DNA from: Marinilabiliales bacterium | Lineage (GTDB): Bacteria > Bacteroidota > Bacteroidia > Bacteroidales > SZUA-534 | Reading direction: 5' to 3' | Assembly (NCBI GenBank): GCA_003512955.1 | Contig: DOTG01000042.1 | Coordinates: 1 to 32,460 of the forward strand | Length of the DNA: 32,460 nucleotides | Shown: one piece after another, positions 8,999-16,875 of the stretch | Numbering within the stretch: position 1 is the first letter of the stretch | Layout: each line of letters starts with the position of its first letter | The notes under the pieces: generated by a model | Database searches by the model: none | Told to the model about the DNA's origin: nothing | Seen by the model: the letters and a program-made list of their open reading frames with translations, nothing else | Program-made: the position numbers and the translations under genes

Positions 8999-9047
8999 TA
9001 ATTTGCCGCCCAAAATTCGGATTAAGTTGAATCTTTGGGTATTATAT

Positions 9048-9135
9048 GGAGAAATGGCCGAGTGGTCGAAGGCGCACGCCTGGAAAGTGTGTATACCTCA
9101 AAAGGGTATCAAGGGTTCGAATCCCTTTTTCTCCG
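9048..9135 (+). tRNA. tRNA-Ser (anticodon GGA)
   Basis: All arms can be folded by eye. The acceptor is GGAGAAA with TTTCTCC plus discriminator G. The D arm is GCC/GGC. The anticodon stem is CACGC/GTGTG with loop CTGGAAA, giving anticodon GGA. The long class II variable arm has stem ATACC/GGTAT, and the T arm is AAGGG/CCCTT around TTCGAAT. The long variable arm is diagnostic for tRNA-Ser. The 3' CCA is not encoded. The ExbB gene starts only 59 bases downstream. Confidence 0.95.
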
Positions 9136-9194
9136 CTGGTTTTTAATAACTTTAATTGAAAAATAAATAACGTAAATAACAAAAAAGCAAAGCA

Positions 9195-9998
9195 ATGAAA
9201 AAACTACTCGCATTATTCGCAGTAATTGGGGTGCTTACGTTTGCATCAAATGTAACAAAGGCACAAGATGGATCAGCTAGTATTGATACTACTGTATCTC
9301 AAACTGTTGATCAACCTGCTGCAACAACAGCCACCGCTGATGATGAAGCAAAAATCGAAGGGCAATCGTTTCACCAAGTATTGAAGCAAAAATTCATCGA
9401 GGGTGGTGCCGGATTTATGGCTACCGTTGTACTCTGTTTGATTTTTGGTTTAGCTATTTCTGTTGAACGTATCCTTTATTTAAACTTTAGTACAACCAAT
9501 ACTAAAAAATTGTTAGCTAATGTTGAAGAGGCTTTAAACCAAGGTGGAGTTGAAGCTGCAAAAGAAGTTTGCCGCAACACCCGCGGTCCGGTAGCCAGTA
9601 TCTTCTATCAAGGTTTGGACCGTCATGACGAAGGCATTGAAATGGTTGAAAAATCAGTAGTTGCCTATGGGGGCGTACAAGCTGGTTTGTTGGAGAAAAA
9701 CCTAAGCTGGATTGCCCTTTTTATCGCATTGGGTCCTATGTTGGGTTTCTTGGGAACGGTAATCGGTATGGTGGCAGCGTTCGATGCTATCAAAGTTGCC
9801 GGTGATATTTCTCCTGCTCTTGTGGCCGGTGGTATCTCAGTAGCTTTGATCACAACCATTGGTGGTTTGATCGTGGCGATGATCCTTCAGGTTTTCTATA
9901 ACTATTTTGTTTCTAAAATTGATTCTATCATCAATGATATGGAAGATGCTTCTATCTCATTAATTGATATTTTATACAAATACAACCTTAAAAAATAA
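9195..9998 (+). CDS. exbB: MotA/TolQ/ExbB proton-channel family protein
   Basis: This inner-membrane proton-channel subunit pairs with ExbD/TolR proteins to energise outer-membrane processes. The 267-residue protein starts with a cleavable-looking signal sequence (to about residue 23, Ala-Gln) and an Ala/Thr-rich periplasmic linker. A membrane helix follows at about 75-97, then a cytoplasmic region. Two long helices at about 173-200 and 209-240 contain the Gly-Pro-Met-Leu-Gly-Phe-Leu-Gly-Thr-Val and Ala-Gly-Gly-Ile-Ser-Val-Ala-Leu motifs of the family. The order is ExbB, small membrane protein, ExbD, ExbD. No tonB gene is present in the window. TolQ-like or GldL-unrelated roles cannot be separated by sequence alone. 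Confidence 0.9.
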   Translation: MKKLLALFAVIGVLTFASNVTKAQDGSASIDTTVSQTVDQPAATTATADDEAKIEGQSFHQVLKQKFIEGGAGFMATVVLCLIFGLAISVERILYLNFSTTNTKKLLANVEEALNQGGVEAAKEVCRNTRGPVASIFYQGLDRHDEGIEMVEKSVVAYGGVQAGLLEKNLSWIALFIALGPMLGFLGTVIGMVAAFDAIKVAGDISPALVAGGISVALITTIGGLIVAMILQVFYNYFVSKIDSIINDMEDASISLIDILYKYNLKK

Positions 9999-10004
9999 TA
10001 TACC

Positions 10005-10424
10005 ATGGAGAAAAGTTTAGCAATTAAAATTGCTTCCATCATTTTCTACATCCTGTTTGGTATTAGCATTTTGTTGGGAGTATTGTTTTATATTAATGAT
10101 AATGAATCCCCAATGTTGGTTTATACTTACATCCTAACAGGAATAGCAATGGCTAGCACATTGATATTTACTGTCGTTAGTATGTTCCAAAGCAAAAAAT
10201 CATTAATCAGCAGTTTGACCGTGATCGGTTTATTTGGTGCTTTGGTGTTGATTTCATACTTGATGTCGTCTGATGCCATGCCTACGTTTTTTGGTGTTGA
10301 AACTTTTAAACTGACAGGCGGCACCTTGAAATTGATAGACACTTCTTTATTTATGATGTATATTCTGATTGCCGTTTCATTTGTTGGCTTACTCTATACC
10401 GAGATCAGGGGAGCATTTAAATAG
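10005..10424 (+). CDS. Four-helix membrane protein within the ExbBD operon (hypothetical)
   Basis: The 139 residues are almost entirely membrane-embedded. Four hydrophobic helices lie at about residues 9-29, 36-60, 66-86 and 113-133, with short loops and a few charged residues. It starts six bases after the ExbB stop and ends 36 bases before the first ExbD, so it is co-transcribed with the proton-motive complex. I do not recognise a named family. Its position suggests an accessory subunit or assembly partner of the ExbB-ExbD channel, which is inference from context only. Confidence 0.65.
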   Translation: MEKSLAIKIASIIFYILFGISILLGVLFYINDNESPMLVYTYILTGIAMASTLIFTVVSMFQSKKSLISSLTVIGLFGALVLISYLMSSDAMPTFFGVETFKLTGGTLKLIDTSLFMMYILIAVSFVGLLYTEIRGAFK

Positions 10425-10460
10425 AATGAGAAGAATTTAATAACATTAAAAAGAATTGTT

Positions 10461-11042
10461 ATGTCTAAAAAAACACCTGAAATACCTTCAGCATCAATGG
10501 CTGACATTGCCTTTATGCTGTTGATTTTCTTCCTGGTGACCACTACCATGGATACCGATTCAGGTATTTCGCGGATGTTGCCTCCCCCGGTTCCACCAGA
10601 TGAACAAAACGATGACGATGTAAAAATCAAGGAGCGCAATGTATTCGTGGTGTTGATCAATAAAAACGATCAATTGATGGTTGAAGGTCAACCGATGCAT
10701 ATCAAAGAATTGAAAGAAAAGGCCAAGGAATTTATCGAAAACCCTACAGATAGCGAAACCTTACCTGAAAAAGAGGCCAAAGAGATTCCGTTTTTTGGAA
10801 CCACGATGATCTCGAAACAGGTAGTATCGCTGCAAAACGACCGGGGAACCTCATACGGGATTTACATCCAGGCACAGGATGAACTGGCTGCGGCATATAA
10901 TGAACTGAGGGATGAACTGGCTTTGCGAAAATTCGGTAAAAAATACGACGATTTGGATTTAGATCGTCAGGATGCCATCCGTGACGTGTATCCACAACGT
11001 ATTTCGGAAGCTGAACCTAAAAATTATGGAGGAAACAACTAA
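10461..11042 (+). CDS. exbD: ExbD/TolR family biopolymer transport protein (first copy)
   Basis: The 193-residue protein has a short cytoplasmic N-terminus, one membrane helix (about 14-32) carrying the family's proton-relay Asp15 in Met-Ala-Asp-Ile-Ala-Phe-Met, and a Pro-rich stretch (about 39-45). The larger periplasmic part is rich in charged residues. This periplasmic part is longer than in the classical ExbD (about 140 residues), with an extra charged segment at about 115-190. It overlaps the next ExbD gene by one base (TAATG), which indicates translational coupling. Two dissimilar ExbD copies behind one ExbB are common in Bacteroidota. Confidence 0.88.
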   Translation: MSKKTPEIPSASMADIAFMLLIFFLVTTTMDTDSGISRMLPPPVPPDEQNDDDVKIKERNVFVVLINKNDQLMVEGQPMHIKELKEKAKEFIENPTDSETLPEKEAKEIPFFGTTMISKQVVSLQNDRGTSYGIYIQAQDELAAAYNELRDELALRKFGKKYDDLDLDRQDAIRDVYPQRISEAEPKNYGGNN

Positions 11043-11515
11043 TGGGAAAATTTAGGAAAAGCGGAAAAAAAGAGCTACCTCCAGTTTCGACGGCTTCGTT
11101 GCCCGATATCGTGTTTATGTTGCTGTTCTTCTTTATGGTAAGTACCACCATGAAAGAGGTTGAATTGAAGATAAATATAAAAGTACCACAAGCCAGTCAA
11201 ATTAAAAAGCTGGAAAAAAAATCGCTGGTAAGTTATATTTATGTGGGTGAACCTCAAAAACAATTCGTCAGAACCATGGGTACCGAACCACGGATTCAAT
11301 TAAACGACCAATTCTCTGAAGTGAGCGACATTGGTAGTTATATTGAAGAGGAACGCGGAAAACTGGATGAAGCAGAACGTCCATTGTTAACCACATCGCT
11401 TAAAGTGGATGAGAAAACCAAAATGGGTATTGTCACCGACATTAAGCAACAGTTGCGCAGGGTAAGCGCCTTAAAAATCAACTACTCTACCCGCAAGTCA
11501 TCAAAAGAAGAATAA
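11042..11515 (+). CDS. exbD: ExbD/TolR family biopolymer transport protein (second copy)
   Basis: The 157-residue second ExbD has a basic N-terminus (residues 3-10), one membrane helix (about 20-40) with the conserved Asp22 in Leu-Pro-Asp-Ile-Val-Phe-Met, and a periplasmic domain ending in a Lys/Glu tail. Its ATG shares the last A of the upstream stop codon, so translation is coupled. It differs clearly from the first copy in its periplasmic domain, so the two probably form a heteromeric pair in the channel. A strong terminator at 11537 closes the operon. Confidence 0.88.
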   Translation: MGKFRKSGKKELPPVSTASLPDIVFMLLFFFMVSTTMKEVELKINIKVPQASQIKKLEKKSLVSYIYVGEPQKQFVRTMGTEPRIQLNDQFSEVSDIGSYIEEERGKLDEAERPLLTTSLKVDEKTKMGIVTDIKQQLRRVSALKINYSTRKSSKEE

Positions 11516-11536
11516 TCTTTGAAAGATAAACAAAGG

Positions 11537-11568
11537 AGGCTGTCTAATAAGTTTAGGCAGCCTTTTTT
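11537..11568 (+). terminator. Terminator of the ExbB-ExbD operon
   Basis: An eight-pair stem (AGGCTGTC at 11537-11544, GGCAGCCT at 11556-11563, one G-U pair) with an 11-base loop is followed by a T-run to 11568. Confidence 0.8.
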
Positions 11569-11587
11569 GTTTCAGTCAATCAGTTCG

Positions 11588-11616
11588 TTGTTTTTCAATA
11601 CATTATGGTATCTTTG
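11588..11616 (+). promoter_or_regulatory. Bacteroidota-type promoter for the LEA14-like lipoprotein gene
   Basis: TTG at 11588-11590, an 18-base spacer and TATCTTTG at 11609-11616, with the start codon 21 bases further. Confidence 0.65.
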
Positions 11617-11637
11617 GCTTCAATAATATAGAATATC

Positions 11638-12108
11638 ATGCACTTTAAAAAACGGTCAAACACATTTTTGGGATTTGCTTTACTCGTAATCACCCTTCTG
11701 ACATTGGGGTGCCAAATGTTTAAACCTATTGAGGTAACCAAGGTAGTAGGTTTTAAAGTAGCCGAGTCGAAAGGGTTTGGGGTAACTTTAGAAACCAAAC
11801 TGGAACTGGTAAACCCCAACCGGGGAACTATCCGGATTACTAGTGCCGATATCGAAGTATGGATGGAGGGGCAAGTATTAGGGAAACTCATCCTGCCTGA
11901 GGAATTTACCCTTTCCCCCAATACCCCTGAAGTGATTTCGTGCCACATGGATATTCCCTTGACTGTGCTGATTTCGTCGGGGAAAAATATGATGAGAAAA
12001 TTGAAATCCGGTTCGTTTCAGGTTCAACTGAAAGGATCGGTTAAGGCGCATTACCGGTTATTTAAAAAACATATCGATATAGATACCAAGCATCTGGTAG
12101 AATTGTAA
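11638..12108 (+). CDS. LEA type 2 / WHy-domain-like lipoprotein
   Basis: The 156-residue protein has a basic N-terminus, a hydrophobic stretch and a lipobox (Leu-Thr-Leu-Gly-Cys) with Cys25 as the likely acylated residue. The mature part is strand-rich. It includes a Leu-Glu-Leu-Val-Asn-Pro-Asn segment followed by hydrophobic strands, the hallmark of the LEA14/WHy fold. The molecular role of this family in bacteria is not established; it is usually linked to stress or desiccation. The next gene is a universal stress protein, which fits such a theme, although that gene has a possible promoter of its own. Confidence 0.7.
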   Translation: MHFKKRSNTFLGFALLVITLLTLGCQMFKPIEVTKVVGFKVAESKGFGVTLETKLELVNPNRGTIRITSADIEVWMEGQVLGKLILPEEFTLSPNTPEVISCHMDIPLTVLISSGKNMMRKLKSGSFQVQLKGSVKAHYRLFKKHIDIDTKHLVEL

Positions 12109-12117
12109 GCCATTCTG

Positions 12118-12125
12118 TATCTTTG
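12118..12125 (+). promoter_or_regulatory. -7 box (TATCTTTG) before the universal stress protein gene
   Basis: A perfect TAnnTTTG box sits 16 bases before the ATG at 12142. No TTG is found at the normal -33 distance (the nearest, 12103-12105, is only 12 bases away), so this is a partial match. Confidence 0.4.
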
Positions 12126-12141
12126 CTAAAATTCGACCCCA

Positions 12142-12975
12142 ATGAAGCATATTCTGGTTCCCATCGACTTTTCCAACGACTCCATCAATGCACTGGAACA
12201 TGCCATCATGATTGCCAATTACACGGATTGTGGGATACGGCTGATTCATGTAAAACGGAAAAATGCCGATTACGATGCCTCTTTTAATCTTCATGATTTT
12301 GATGAGGTACTAAGATCGGGGGTTATCGACAACTTTGAACGTACCATCCAGCTTTACAAAAAGGAACTGAAAGGGGAATTTGATTACCGCATCCGCGAGG
12401 GACGGATTTATACCGAGATCTGCCACCAGGCCAAATATGGCGATGCCGAAATGATTATTATGGGAACGCATGGCGTATCGGGTTTTGAGGAGCGGTGGGT
12501 GGGGAGCAATGCTTTTCGGATTGTAAGCAATGCTACGGTACCGGTACTCACCATCCGGTATAGTTTCCCGAAAAGGGAGATTAACAAGATTATTTTACCC
12601 ATTGACATTAGTAAAGAAAGCCGGCAAAAAGTTCCGTTGGTTGCCGGACTGGCACTGCTCTTTGGAGCCGAGCTCCACGTGATTGATATCCGGCAGGACA
12701 ACAAAGTGGTGACCCGCAAAACATTGAATGAATATATTGATCAGGTGATGATCTATTTAAAACGGCGGAAAGTAAAATGTGTGCGCGAATCGCTGAAAGG
12801 CAACAACTTATCCAACTTAGTGATTGAATATGCCCTGCTTTGCGATGCCGATTTGATTGCGGTGATGCTTGAAACCAACGAGCGCACACTTCCATTTTGG
12901 GTAGAACCTTATGCCCAGCAAATGGTGAATCATTCCCCCATTCCGGTGCTTTCTATCCGTCCCACAGGCGATTAG
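12142..12975 (+). CDS. Universal stress protein with two tandem UspA domains
   Basis: The 277 residues form two Usp domains (about 1-140 and 145-277), each an alpha/beta Rossmann-like unit starting with an Ile-Leu-(Val/Pro)-Pro-Ile-Asp strand. Domain 1 keeps the nucleotide-binding pattern Gly-X2-Gly-X9-Gly-X-Asn near 112-128 (Gly-Thr-His-Gly, then Gly-Ser-Asn) and ends in Pro-Val-Leu-Thr-Ile-Arg. In domain 2 this glycine motif is lost, although the closing Pro-Val-Leu-Ser-Ile-Arg strand remains. So only the first half is likely to bind ATP. Tandem Usp proteins like this are frequent in Bacteroidota. The role is general stress survival, without a defined substrate. Confidence 0.87.
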   Translation: MKHILVPIDFSNDSINALEHAIMIANYTDCGIRLIHVKRKNADYDASFNLHDFDEVLRSGVIDNFERTIQLYKKELKGEFDYRIREGRIYTEICHQAKYGDAEMIIMGTHGVSGFEERWVGSNAFRIVSNATVPVLTIRYSFPKREINKIILPIDISKESRQKVPLVAGLALLFGAELHVIDIRQDNKVVTRKTLNEYIDQVMIYLKRRKVKCVRESLKGNNLSNLVIEYALLCDADLIAVMLETNERTLPFWVEPYAQQMVNHSPIPVLSIRPTGD

Positions 12976-13002
12976 TCTGTTATCGGTTTTTATAAAATCT
13001 AC

Positions 13003-13041
13003 TAAAAAGAAAACCACACCAACAAGCTGTCCATGTGGTTT
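13003..13041 (-). terminator. Terminator of recA
   Basis: On the minus strand, AAACCACA pairs with TGTGGTTT (arms 13011-13018 and 13034-13041, 15-base loop), followed by a T-rich tail (complement of 13003-13010). It lies between the convergent Usp gene and recA. Confidence 0.65.
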
Positions 13042-13062
13042 ATATTATTAATCTTGAATGGT

Positions 13063-14103
13063 CTATTCCGATGCTACCATTGGGGTAACGCTCATTATTT
13101 CCACGATTCTTGTTTCCAATTCCTTGGATAATTCCGGGTTGTCGATCAACAACTGGCGGACGGCTTCGCGGCCTTGGCCCAAGCGGGTTTCACCATAGCT
13201 GAACCAGGAGCCTGCCTTTTTAATGATGTTGTATTCGACACCTAAGTCAATGATTTCGCCGGTTTTGGAAATTCCTTCGCCATAAACAATGTCAAATTCA
13301 GCCTTACGGAACGGTGGCGCCATCTTGTTTTTTACAATTTTAACACGGATGCGGTTTCCGGTTACCTCTTCACTATCTTTTATCTGACCTATTTTGCGGA
13401 TATCCACACGCACCGACGCGTAAAACTTAAGGGCGTTACCACCGGTTGTTGTTTCGGGGTTACCGAACATGACACCGATTTTATCGCGCAACTGGTTGAT
13501 GAAAATGCAACAGGTTCTGGTTTTATTGATGTTGGCGGTGAGTTTACGCAACGCTTGCGACATTAACCGGGCCTGCAGACCCATTTTGGAATCGCCCATT
13601 TCGCCTTCAATTTCGGCTTTTGGAGTCAGTGCTGCCACGGAGTCAATGACAATAATATCTACAGCGCCTGAACGGATCAGGTGATCGGCAATTTCAAGGG
13701 CTTGTTCCCCATTGTCGGGCTGCGAAACCAGAAGGTTCTGAATATCGACGCCCAATTTTTCGGCATAAAAACGGTCGAAGGCATGTTCCGCGTCAATAAA
13801 TGCGGCAATACCCCCCGCTTTTTGGGCTTCGGCAATGGCATGGATGGCCAGAGTTGTTTTACCTGACGATTCCGGCCCAAATATCTCAATAATCCGTCCT
13901 TTTGGGAAGCCACCTACACCCAAGGCCAAATCAACTCCAATGGATCCGGAACTAATGGTTGGTACCTCTTCCACCACAAAGTCGCCCATTTTCATGATAG
14001 CTCCTTTACCAAAATTTTTTTCGATTTTATCAAGGGTCAGTTGCAAAGCTTTCAGTTTTTCTTTGCTCATGTCCTTGGCCGCCTCTTTAGGTTCTTTGCT
14101 CAT
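13063..14103 (-). CDS. recA: Recombinase RecA
   Basis: RecA forms filaments on single-stranded DNA, catalyses strand exchange and triggers LexA-type cleavage. The 346-residue protein has the Walker A motif Gly-Pro-Glu-Ser-Ser-Gly-Lys-Thr at 76-83, a Walker B strand ending in Val-Ile-Asp-Ser near 145-150, and the Asn-Gln-Leu-Arg segment of loop L1/L2 near 215. The C-terminal domain is normal, without the long acidic tail of enterobacterial RecA. It follows bcp on the same strand after 164 bases. A near-consensus -7 box (TATCTTTA, minus strand, 14148-14155) may give it a separate promoter. No LexA-like operator is obvious upstream. Confidence 0.98.
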   Translation of the reverse strand: MSKEPKEAAKDMSKEKLKALQLTLDKIEKNFGKGAIMKMGDFVVEEVPTISSGSIGVDLALGVGGFPKGRIIEIFGPESSGKTTLAIHAIAEAQKAGGIAAFIDAEHAFDRFYAEKLGVDIQNLLVSQPDNGEQALEIADHLIRSGAVDIIVIDSVAALTPKAEIEGEMGDSKMGLQARLMSQALRKLTANINKTRTCCIFINQLRDKIGVMFGNPETTTGGNALKFYASVRVDIRKIGQIKDSEEVTGNRIRVKIVKNKMAPPFRKAEFDIVYGEGISKTGEIIDLGVEYNIIKKAGSWFSYGETRLGQGREAVRQLLIDNPELSKELETRIVEIMSVTPMVASE

Positions 14104-14267
14104 ACAATCAAGTAGTTAATGGAATTAATTTTTCGATTTTCTTTTGGTAAAGATAACCAATTCAGAACATTAATTTGAAAAATTGGAGGGATACTTGCAG
14201 GGAGTTTTCAACAATATCCCTAAGCAGGTTTTTGTTTTCATCAAACAGGGAAAATATATTTTGGGGA

Positions 14268-14729
14268 TTAACTCAATGCCTTCAATATTTGTTCTGTAGG
14301 GTTTTTGGTATCCACTTTTGTAATAATTTTTGCAATCATCCCATTTCCGTCAATAACAAAAGTAGTGCGTAAAACCCCTTCATATTCTTTGCCATACATC
14401 TTTTTCATTCCCCAGGCGCCATAGACCTTCAGGATTGTTTTATCTACATCGGCAATCAAATGAAAGGGGAGTTTCTGTTTTTCAATAAAACCTTGATGCG
14501 ATTTTTCGCTATCGGGACTTACCCCAACCACCTCAAAACCTTTGCTGAGCAATTGCCGGTAATTATCGCGCAAGTTGCAAGCTTCGGATGTACAGCCAGG
14601 GGTATTATCTTTGGGGTAAAAATATAAAATCAAGGTTTTCCCTTTAAACTGATCCAACGATAGGGTTTGCCCTAACTGATTTTTTCCAACAAAATTTGGG
14701 GCTTTTTGGCCTTCTTCTAAAATTGTCAT
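14268..14729 (-). CDS. bcp: Thioredoxin-dependent thiol peroxidase (BCP/PrxQ peroxiredoxin)
   Basis: The 153-residue cytoplasmic peroxiredoxin reduces hydrogen peroxide and organic peroxides with thioredoxin. The peroxidatic Cys46 lies in Asn-Thr-Pro-Gly-Cys-Thr. A second Cys51, five residues later, is the resolving cysteine typical of the BCP/PrxQ subgroup. The N-terminal Gly-X-Lys-Ala-Pro-Asn-Phe start and length match the family. It lies upstream of recA on the same strand with a 164-base gap, so an oxidative-defence/DNA-repair pairing is possible but not proven. The ATG at 14729 gives the standard N-terminus. Confidence 0.93.
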   Translation of the reverse strand: MTILEEGQKAPNFVGKNQLGQTLSLDQFKGKTLILYFYPKDNTPGCTSEACNLRDNYRQLLSKGFEVVGVSPDSEKSHQGFIEKQKLPFHLIADVDKTILKVYGAWGMKKMYGKEYEGVLRTTFVIDGNGMIAKIITKVDTKNPTEQILKALS

Positions 14730-14945
14730 CGTAATGTGTTTTAAACTGTTTCCACTTCAAAAACAGCCTTCGGTGGATTTTGTTGCAAACCTTGTGCGAT
14801 TCTTTAAAAATGAATATCGGCATCTTTAGGAAATTAGTACAAACCCTCAAAAACAAAATTCTTTTGATTAAGGTTTGAAAGTCTGGCTTTAGGTAAAAAA
14901 TCAGTATAACTTAAAATGGCACATTTAAACTACAAAAAATTAAGC

Positions 14946-14953
14946 TATCTTTG
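14946..14953 (+). promoter_or_regulatory. -7 box (TATCTTTG) of the clpS-nfeD-floA operon
   Basis: A perfect TAnnTTTG box lies 37 bases before the clpS start. The -33 position (near 14924) has TTT rather than TTG, so the match is partial. Confidence 0.5.
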
Positions 14954-14990
14954 AACTCACTTGTGTATTAGGTTATTTAAGTAATAAGAA

Positions 14991-15272
14991 ATGGCAAATC
15001 AAGAAAAAACAAGACCCCATTTAGATGAATCGAATCAGATTGAAAAAGACAACGACTTTCATCTGATTCTCCATAATGATGACTACAACACCTTTGACTT
15101 CGTAATCGAATGTCTGGTTGAAGTCTGTGAGCACGACAGCCATCAGGCAGAGCAATGTGCTTACATTACCCACTACAAAGGCAAATGCGATGTAAAAAAA
15201 GGGAAGTTTGAAAAACTCTCGCACATGAAAAACAAGTTGAATAGCAAAGGATTAACTGTTACCATCGATTAA
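14991..15272 (+). CDS. clpS: ClpS adaptor protein of the ClpAP/ClpCP protease
   Basis: ClpS delivers N-end-rule substrates to the Clp ATPase. The 93-residue protein has an unstructured charged N-terminus (residues 1-20) followed by the ClpS fold. The substrate pocket is present as Asn29-Asp30-Asp31-Tyr with Thr34, and His61 in Thr-His-Tyr-Lys-Gly-Lys. These correspond to the Asn-Asp-Asp and His residues that hold the N-terminal amino acid in characterised ClpS. It is the first gene of a likely operon; nfeD starts six bases after its stop, an unusual partnership. Confidence 0.88.
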   Translation: MANQEKTRPHLDESNQIEKDNDFHLILHNDDYNTFDFVIECLVEVCEHDSHQAEQCAYITHYKGKCDVKKGKFEKLSHMKNKLNSKGLTVTID

Positions 15273-15278
15273 CGCTTT

Positions 15279-15749
15279 ATGAGTTTAACTGCCATTATTG
15301 TTTTATTGTTAGTGGGTCTTATTCTCCTGCTTCTTGAGGTTTTTGTATTGCCTGGGACTAACATTGCCGGAGTGATTGGTATCCTGTTCATCGTGTTGGC
15401 CATCTTTTTTGGATACAGAGATTTGGAGAAACCTATTGCCCATATTATTTTATTTACAGCCCTTGCGCTGACTGTAGCCACGGTATGGTTGGGGTTGCGG
15501 TCGAATACATGGAACCGTTTATCGTTGCATTCCACCATCAGCAGCAAGGTAATGAATGTAGAACCGGATGAATTGCAGGTGGGAGCCCGTGGCGAAAGTA
15601 TTACCCGTTTGAATCCCATGGGAAGGGTACTCATCAACAACAAATCGTTCGAAGCCAAATCAGGCCATCTTTTTATCGATCCGCATACGCCAATTGAAAT
15701 AGTTAAAATAGAAGGAAATCAAATCATTGTTAAACCTATTGATTTATAA
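15279..15749 (+). CDS. NfeD family membrane protein
   Basis: The 156-residue short NfeD has three hydrophobic helices: about 3-25, 27-45 and 51-71. A soluble OB-fold (NfeD/YuaF type) at about 85-155 contains Val-Gly-Ala-Arg-Gly-Glu and ends in a Pro-Ile-Asp-Leu strand. Members act together with flotillin-like proteins at the membrane. The floA gene follows after three bases, which fits this strongly. The protease-bearing long NfeD domain is absent here. Confidence 0.85.
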   Translation: MSLTAIIVLLLVGLILLLLEVFVLPGTNIAGVIGILFIVLAIFFGYRDLEKPIAHIILFTALALTVATVWLGLRSNTWNRLSLHSTISSKVMNVEPDELQVGARGESITRLNPMGRVLINNKSFEAKSGHLFIDPHTPIEIVKIEGNQIIVKPIDL

Positions 15750-15752
15750 ATT

Positions 15753-16757
15753 ATGGAAAATATGATTGGAATGAATGTAATACTCATTGTGGCCATCATT
15801 GTCGGCATCTGGTTCGTTTTGTATGTAATCCCCATCAAGTTGTGGTTTACCGCGCAAATATCAGGTGTCCGCATCTCTTTGCTGCAATTGATTTTAATGC
15901 GTTGGAGGAATGTCCCCCCACAAAAAATTGTTAATTCGATGATTGAAGCCCACAAGGCCGGATTGCAGGGAATTAAGAGTGACGACCTTGAGGCGCACTT
16001 TCTAGCTGGTGGGCATGTGGAGGCTGTAGTCCACGCCTTGGTTTCGGCTGAAAAGGCAAATATCCAGCTTTCGTTTAAGATGGCCACTGCCATTGACTTG
16101 GCAGGCCGCGATGTGTTTCAGGCCGTTCAAATGAGTGTAAACCCAAAAGTGATTGATACCCCACCAGTAACCGCGGTTGCCAAGGATGGGATACAGTTGA
16201 TTGCCAAAGCCCGGGTTACCGTGCGTGCCAACATCAAACAATTGGTGGGCGGAGCCGGTGAAGAAACAGTATTGGCAAGGGTTGGCGAAGGAATTGTTTC
16301 ATCTATTGGTTCGAGTTTCGACCACAAGGCTGTATTAGAAAATCCCGATAAAATTTCCCGGTTGGTGCTTGAAAAGGGATTGGATGCCGGGACTGCTTTC
16401 GAAATCCTTTCCATTGACATTGCCGATATTGATATTGGGAAGAACATTGGTGCCGTTTTGCAGATGGATCAGGCCGATGCCGATAAAAACATTGCTCAGG
16501 CCCGTGCCGAAGAACGCCGTGCGATGGCTGTAGCTTTAGAACAAGAAAATAAGGCCTTGGCACAAGAGATGCGCGCCAAAGTTATTGAGGCTGAAGCTGA
16601 AGTACCTCGTGCCATGGCTGAAGCTTTCCGCCAGGGAAACTTGGGGATTATGGATTATTACCGGATGAAAAACATTGAGGCAGATACCCACATGAGGGAA
16701 AGCATCTCAACTCCTCCACAAAGTCCGGGAAATATCAAGAATCAAAAAGATAAATAG
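15753..16757 (+). CDS. floA: Flotillin-like protein FloA
   Basis: FloA organises membrane microdomains. The 334-residue protein has a single N-terminal membrane helix (about 8-27), an SPFH/band-7-like region, and a C-terminal helical region rich in Ala, Glu and Gln (about 235-310) that likely mediates oligomerisation. The whole-length resemblance to the UPF0365/YqfA family is strong: Ile-Ser-Gly-Val-Arg, Met-Ile-Glu-Ala-His-Lys-Ala-Gly and Val-Gly-Glu-Gly-Ile-Val segments. It follows nfeD directly and is closed by a terminator at 16800. Alternative starts exist at Met4 and Met7. Confidence 0.95.
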   Translation: MENMIGMNVILIVAIIVGIWFVLYVIPIKLWFTAQISGVRISLLQLILMRWRNVPPQKIVNSMIEAHKAGLQGIKSDDLEAHFLAGGHVEAVVHALVSAEKANIQLSFKMATAIDLAGRDVFQAVQMSVNPKVIDTPPVTAVAKDGIQLIAKARVTVRANIKQLVGGAGEETVLARVGEGIVSSIGSSFDHKAVLENPDKISRLVLEKGLDAGTAFEILSIDIADIDIGKNIGAVLQMDQADADKNIAQARAEERRAMAVALEQENKALAQEMRAKVIEAEAEVPRAMAEAFRQGNLGIMDYYRMKNIEADTHMRESISTPPQSPGNIKNQKDK

Positions 16758-16799
16758 ATCAGGTGAACCTTTAAAGAACACTTAAAAAATAGTGAGAAG

Positions 16800-16828
16800 T
16801 CCCGGAAATAATCCGGGATTTTTTTTTT
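16800..16828 (+). terminator. Terminator of the clpS-nfeD-floA operon
   Basis: A six-pair stem (TCCCGG at 16800-16805, CCGGGA at 16813-16818) with a seven-base loop is followed by ten T (16819-16828). Confidence 0.85.
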
Positions 16829-16857
16829 GAAGCCACGTTCCGAAAAACTTATCTTTG
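16827..16857 (+). promoter_or_regulatory. Bacteroidota-type promoter for the DUF3127 gene
   Basis: TTG at 16827-16829, a 20-base spacer and TATCTTTG at 16850-16857; the start codon is 18 bases downstream. The -33 element abuts the T-run of the preceding terminator. Confidence 0.65.
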
Positions 16858-16875
16858 CCCACTTAAAACAGCATT

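Noticed and set aside
9001..9037. Promoter for tRNA-Ser(GGA)
   Set aside because: TAATTTG and AATCTTTG boxes are close to the consensus but lack a correctly spaced TTG, so none was called.
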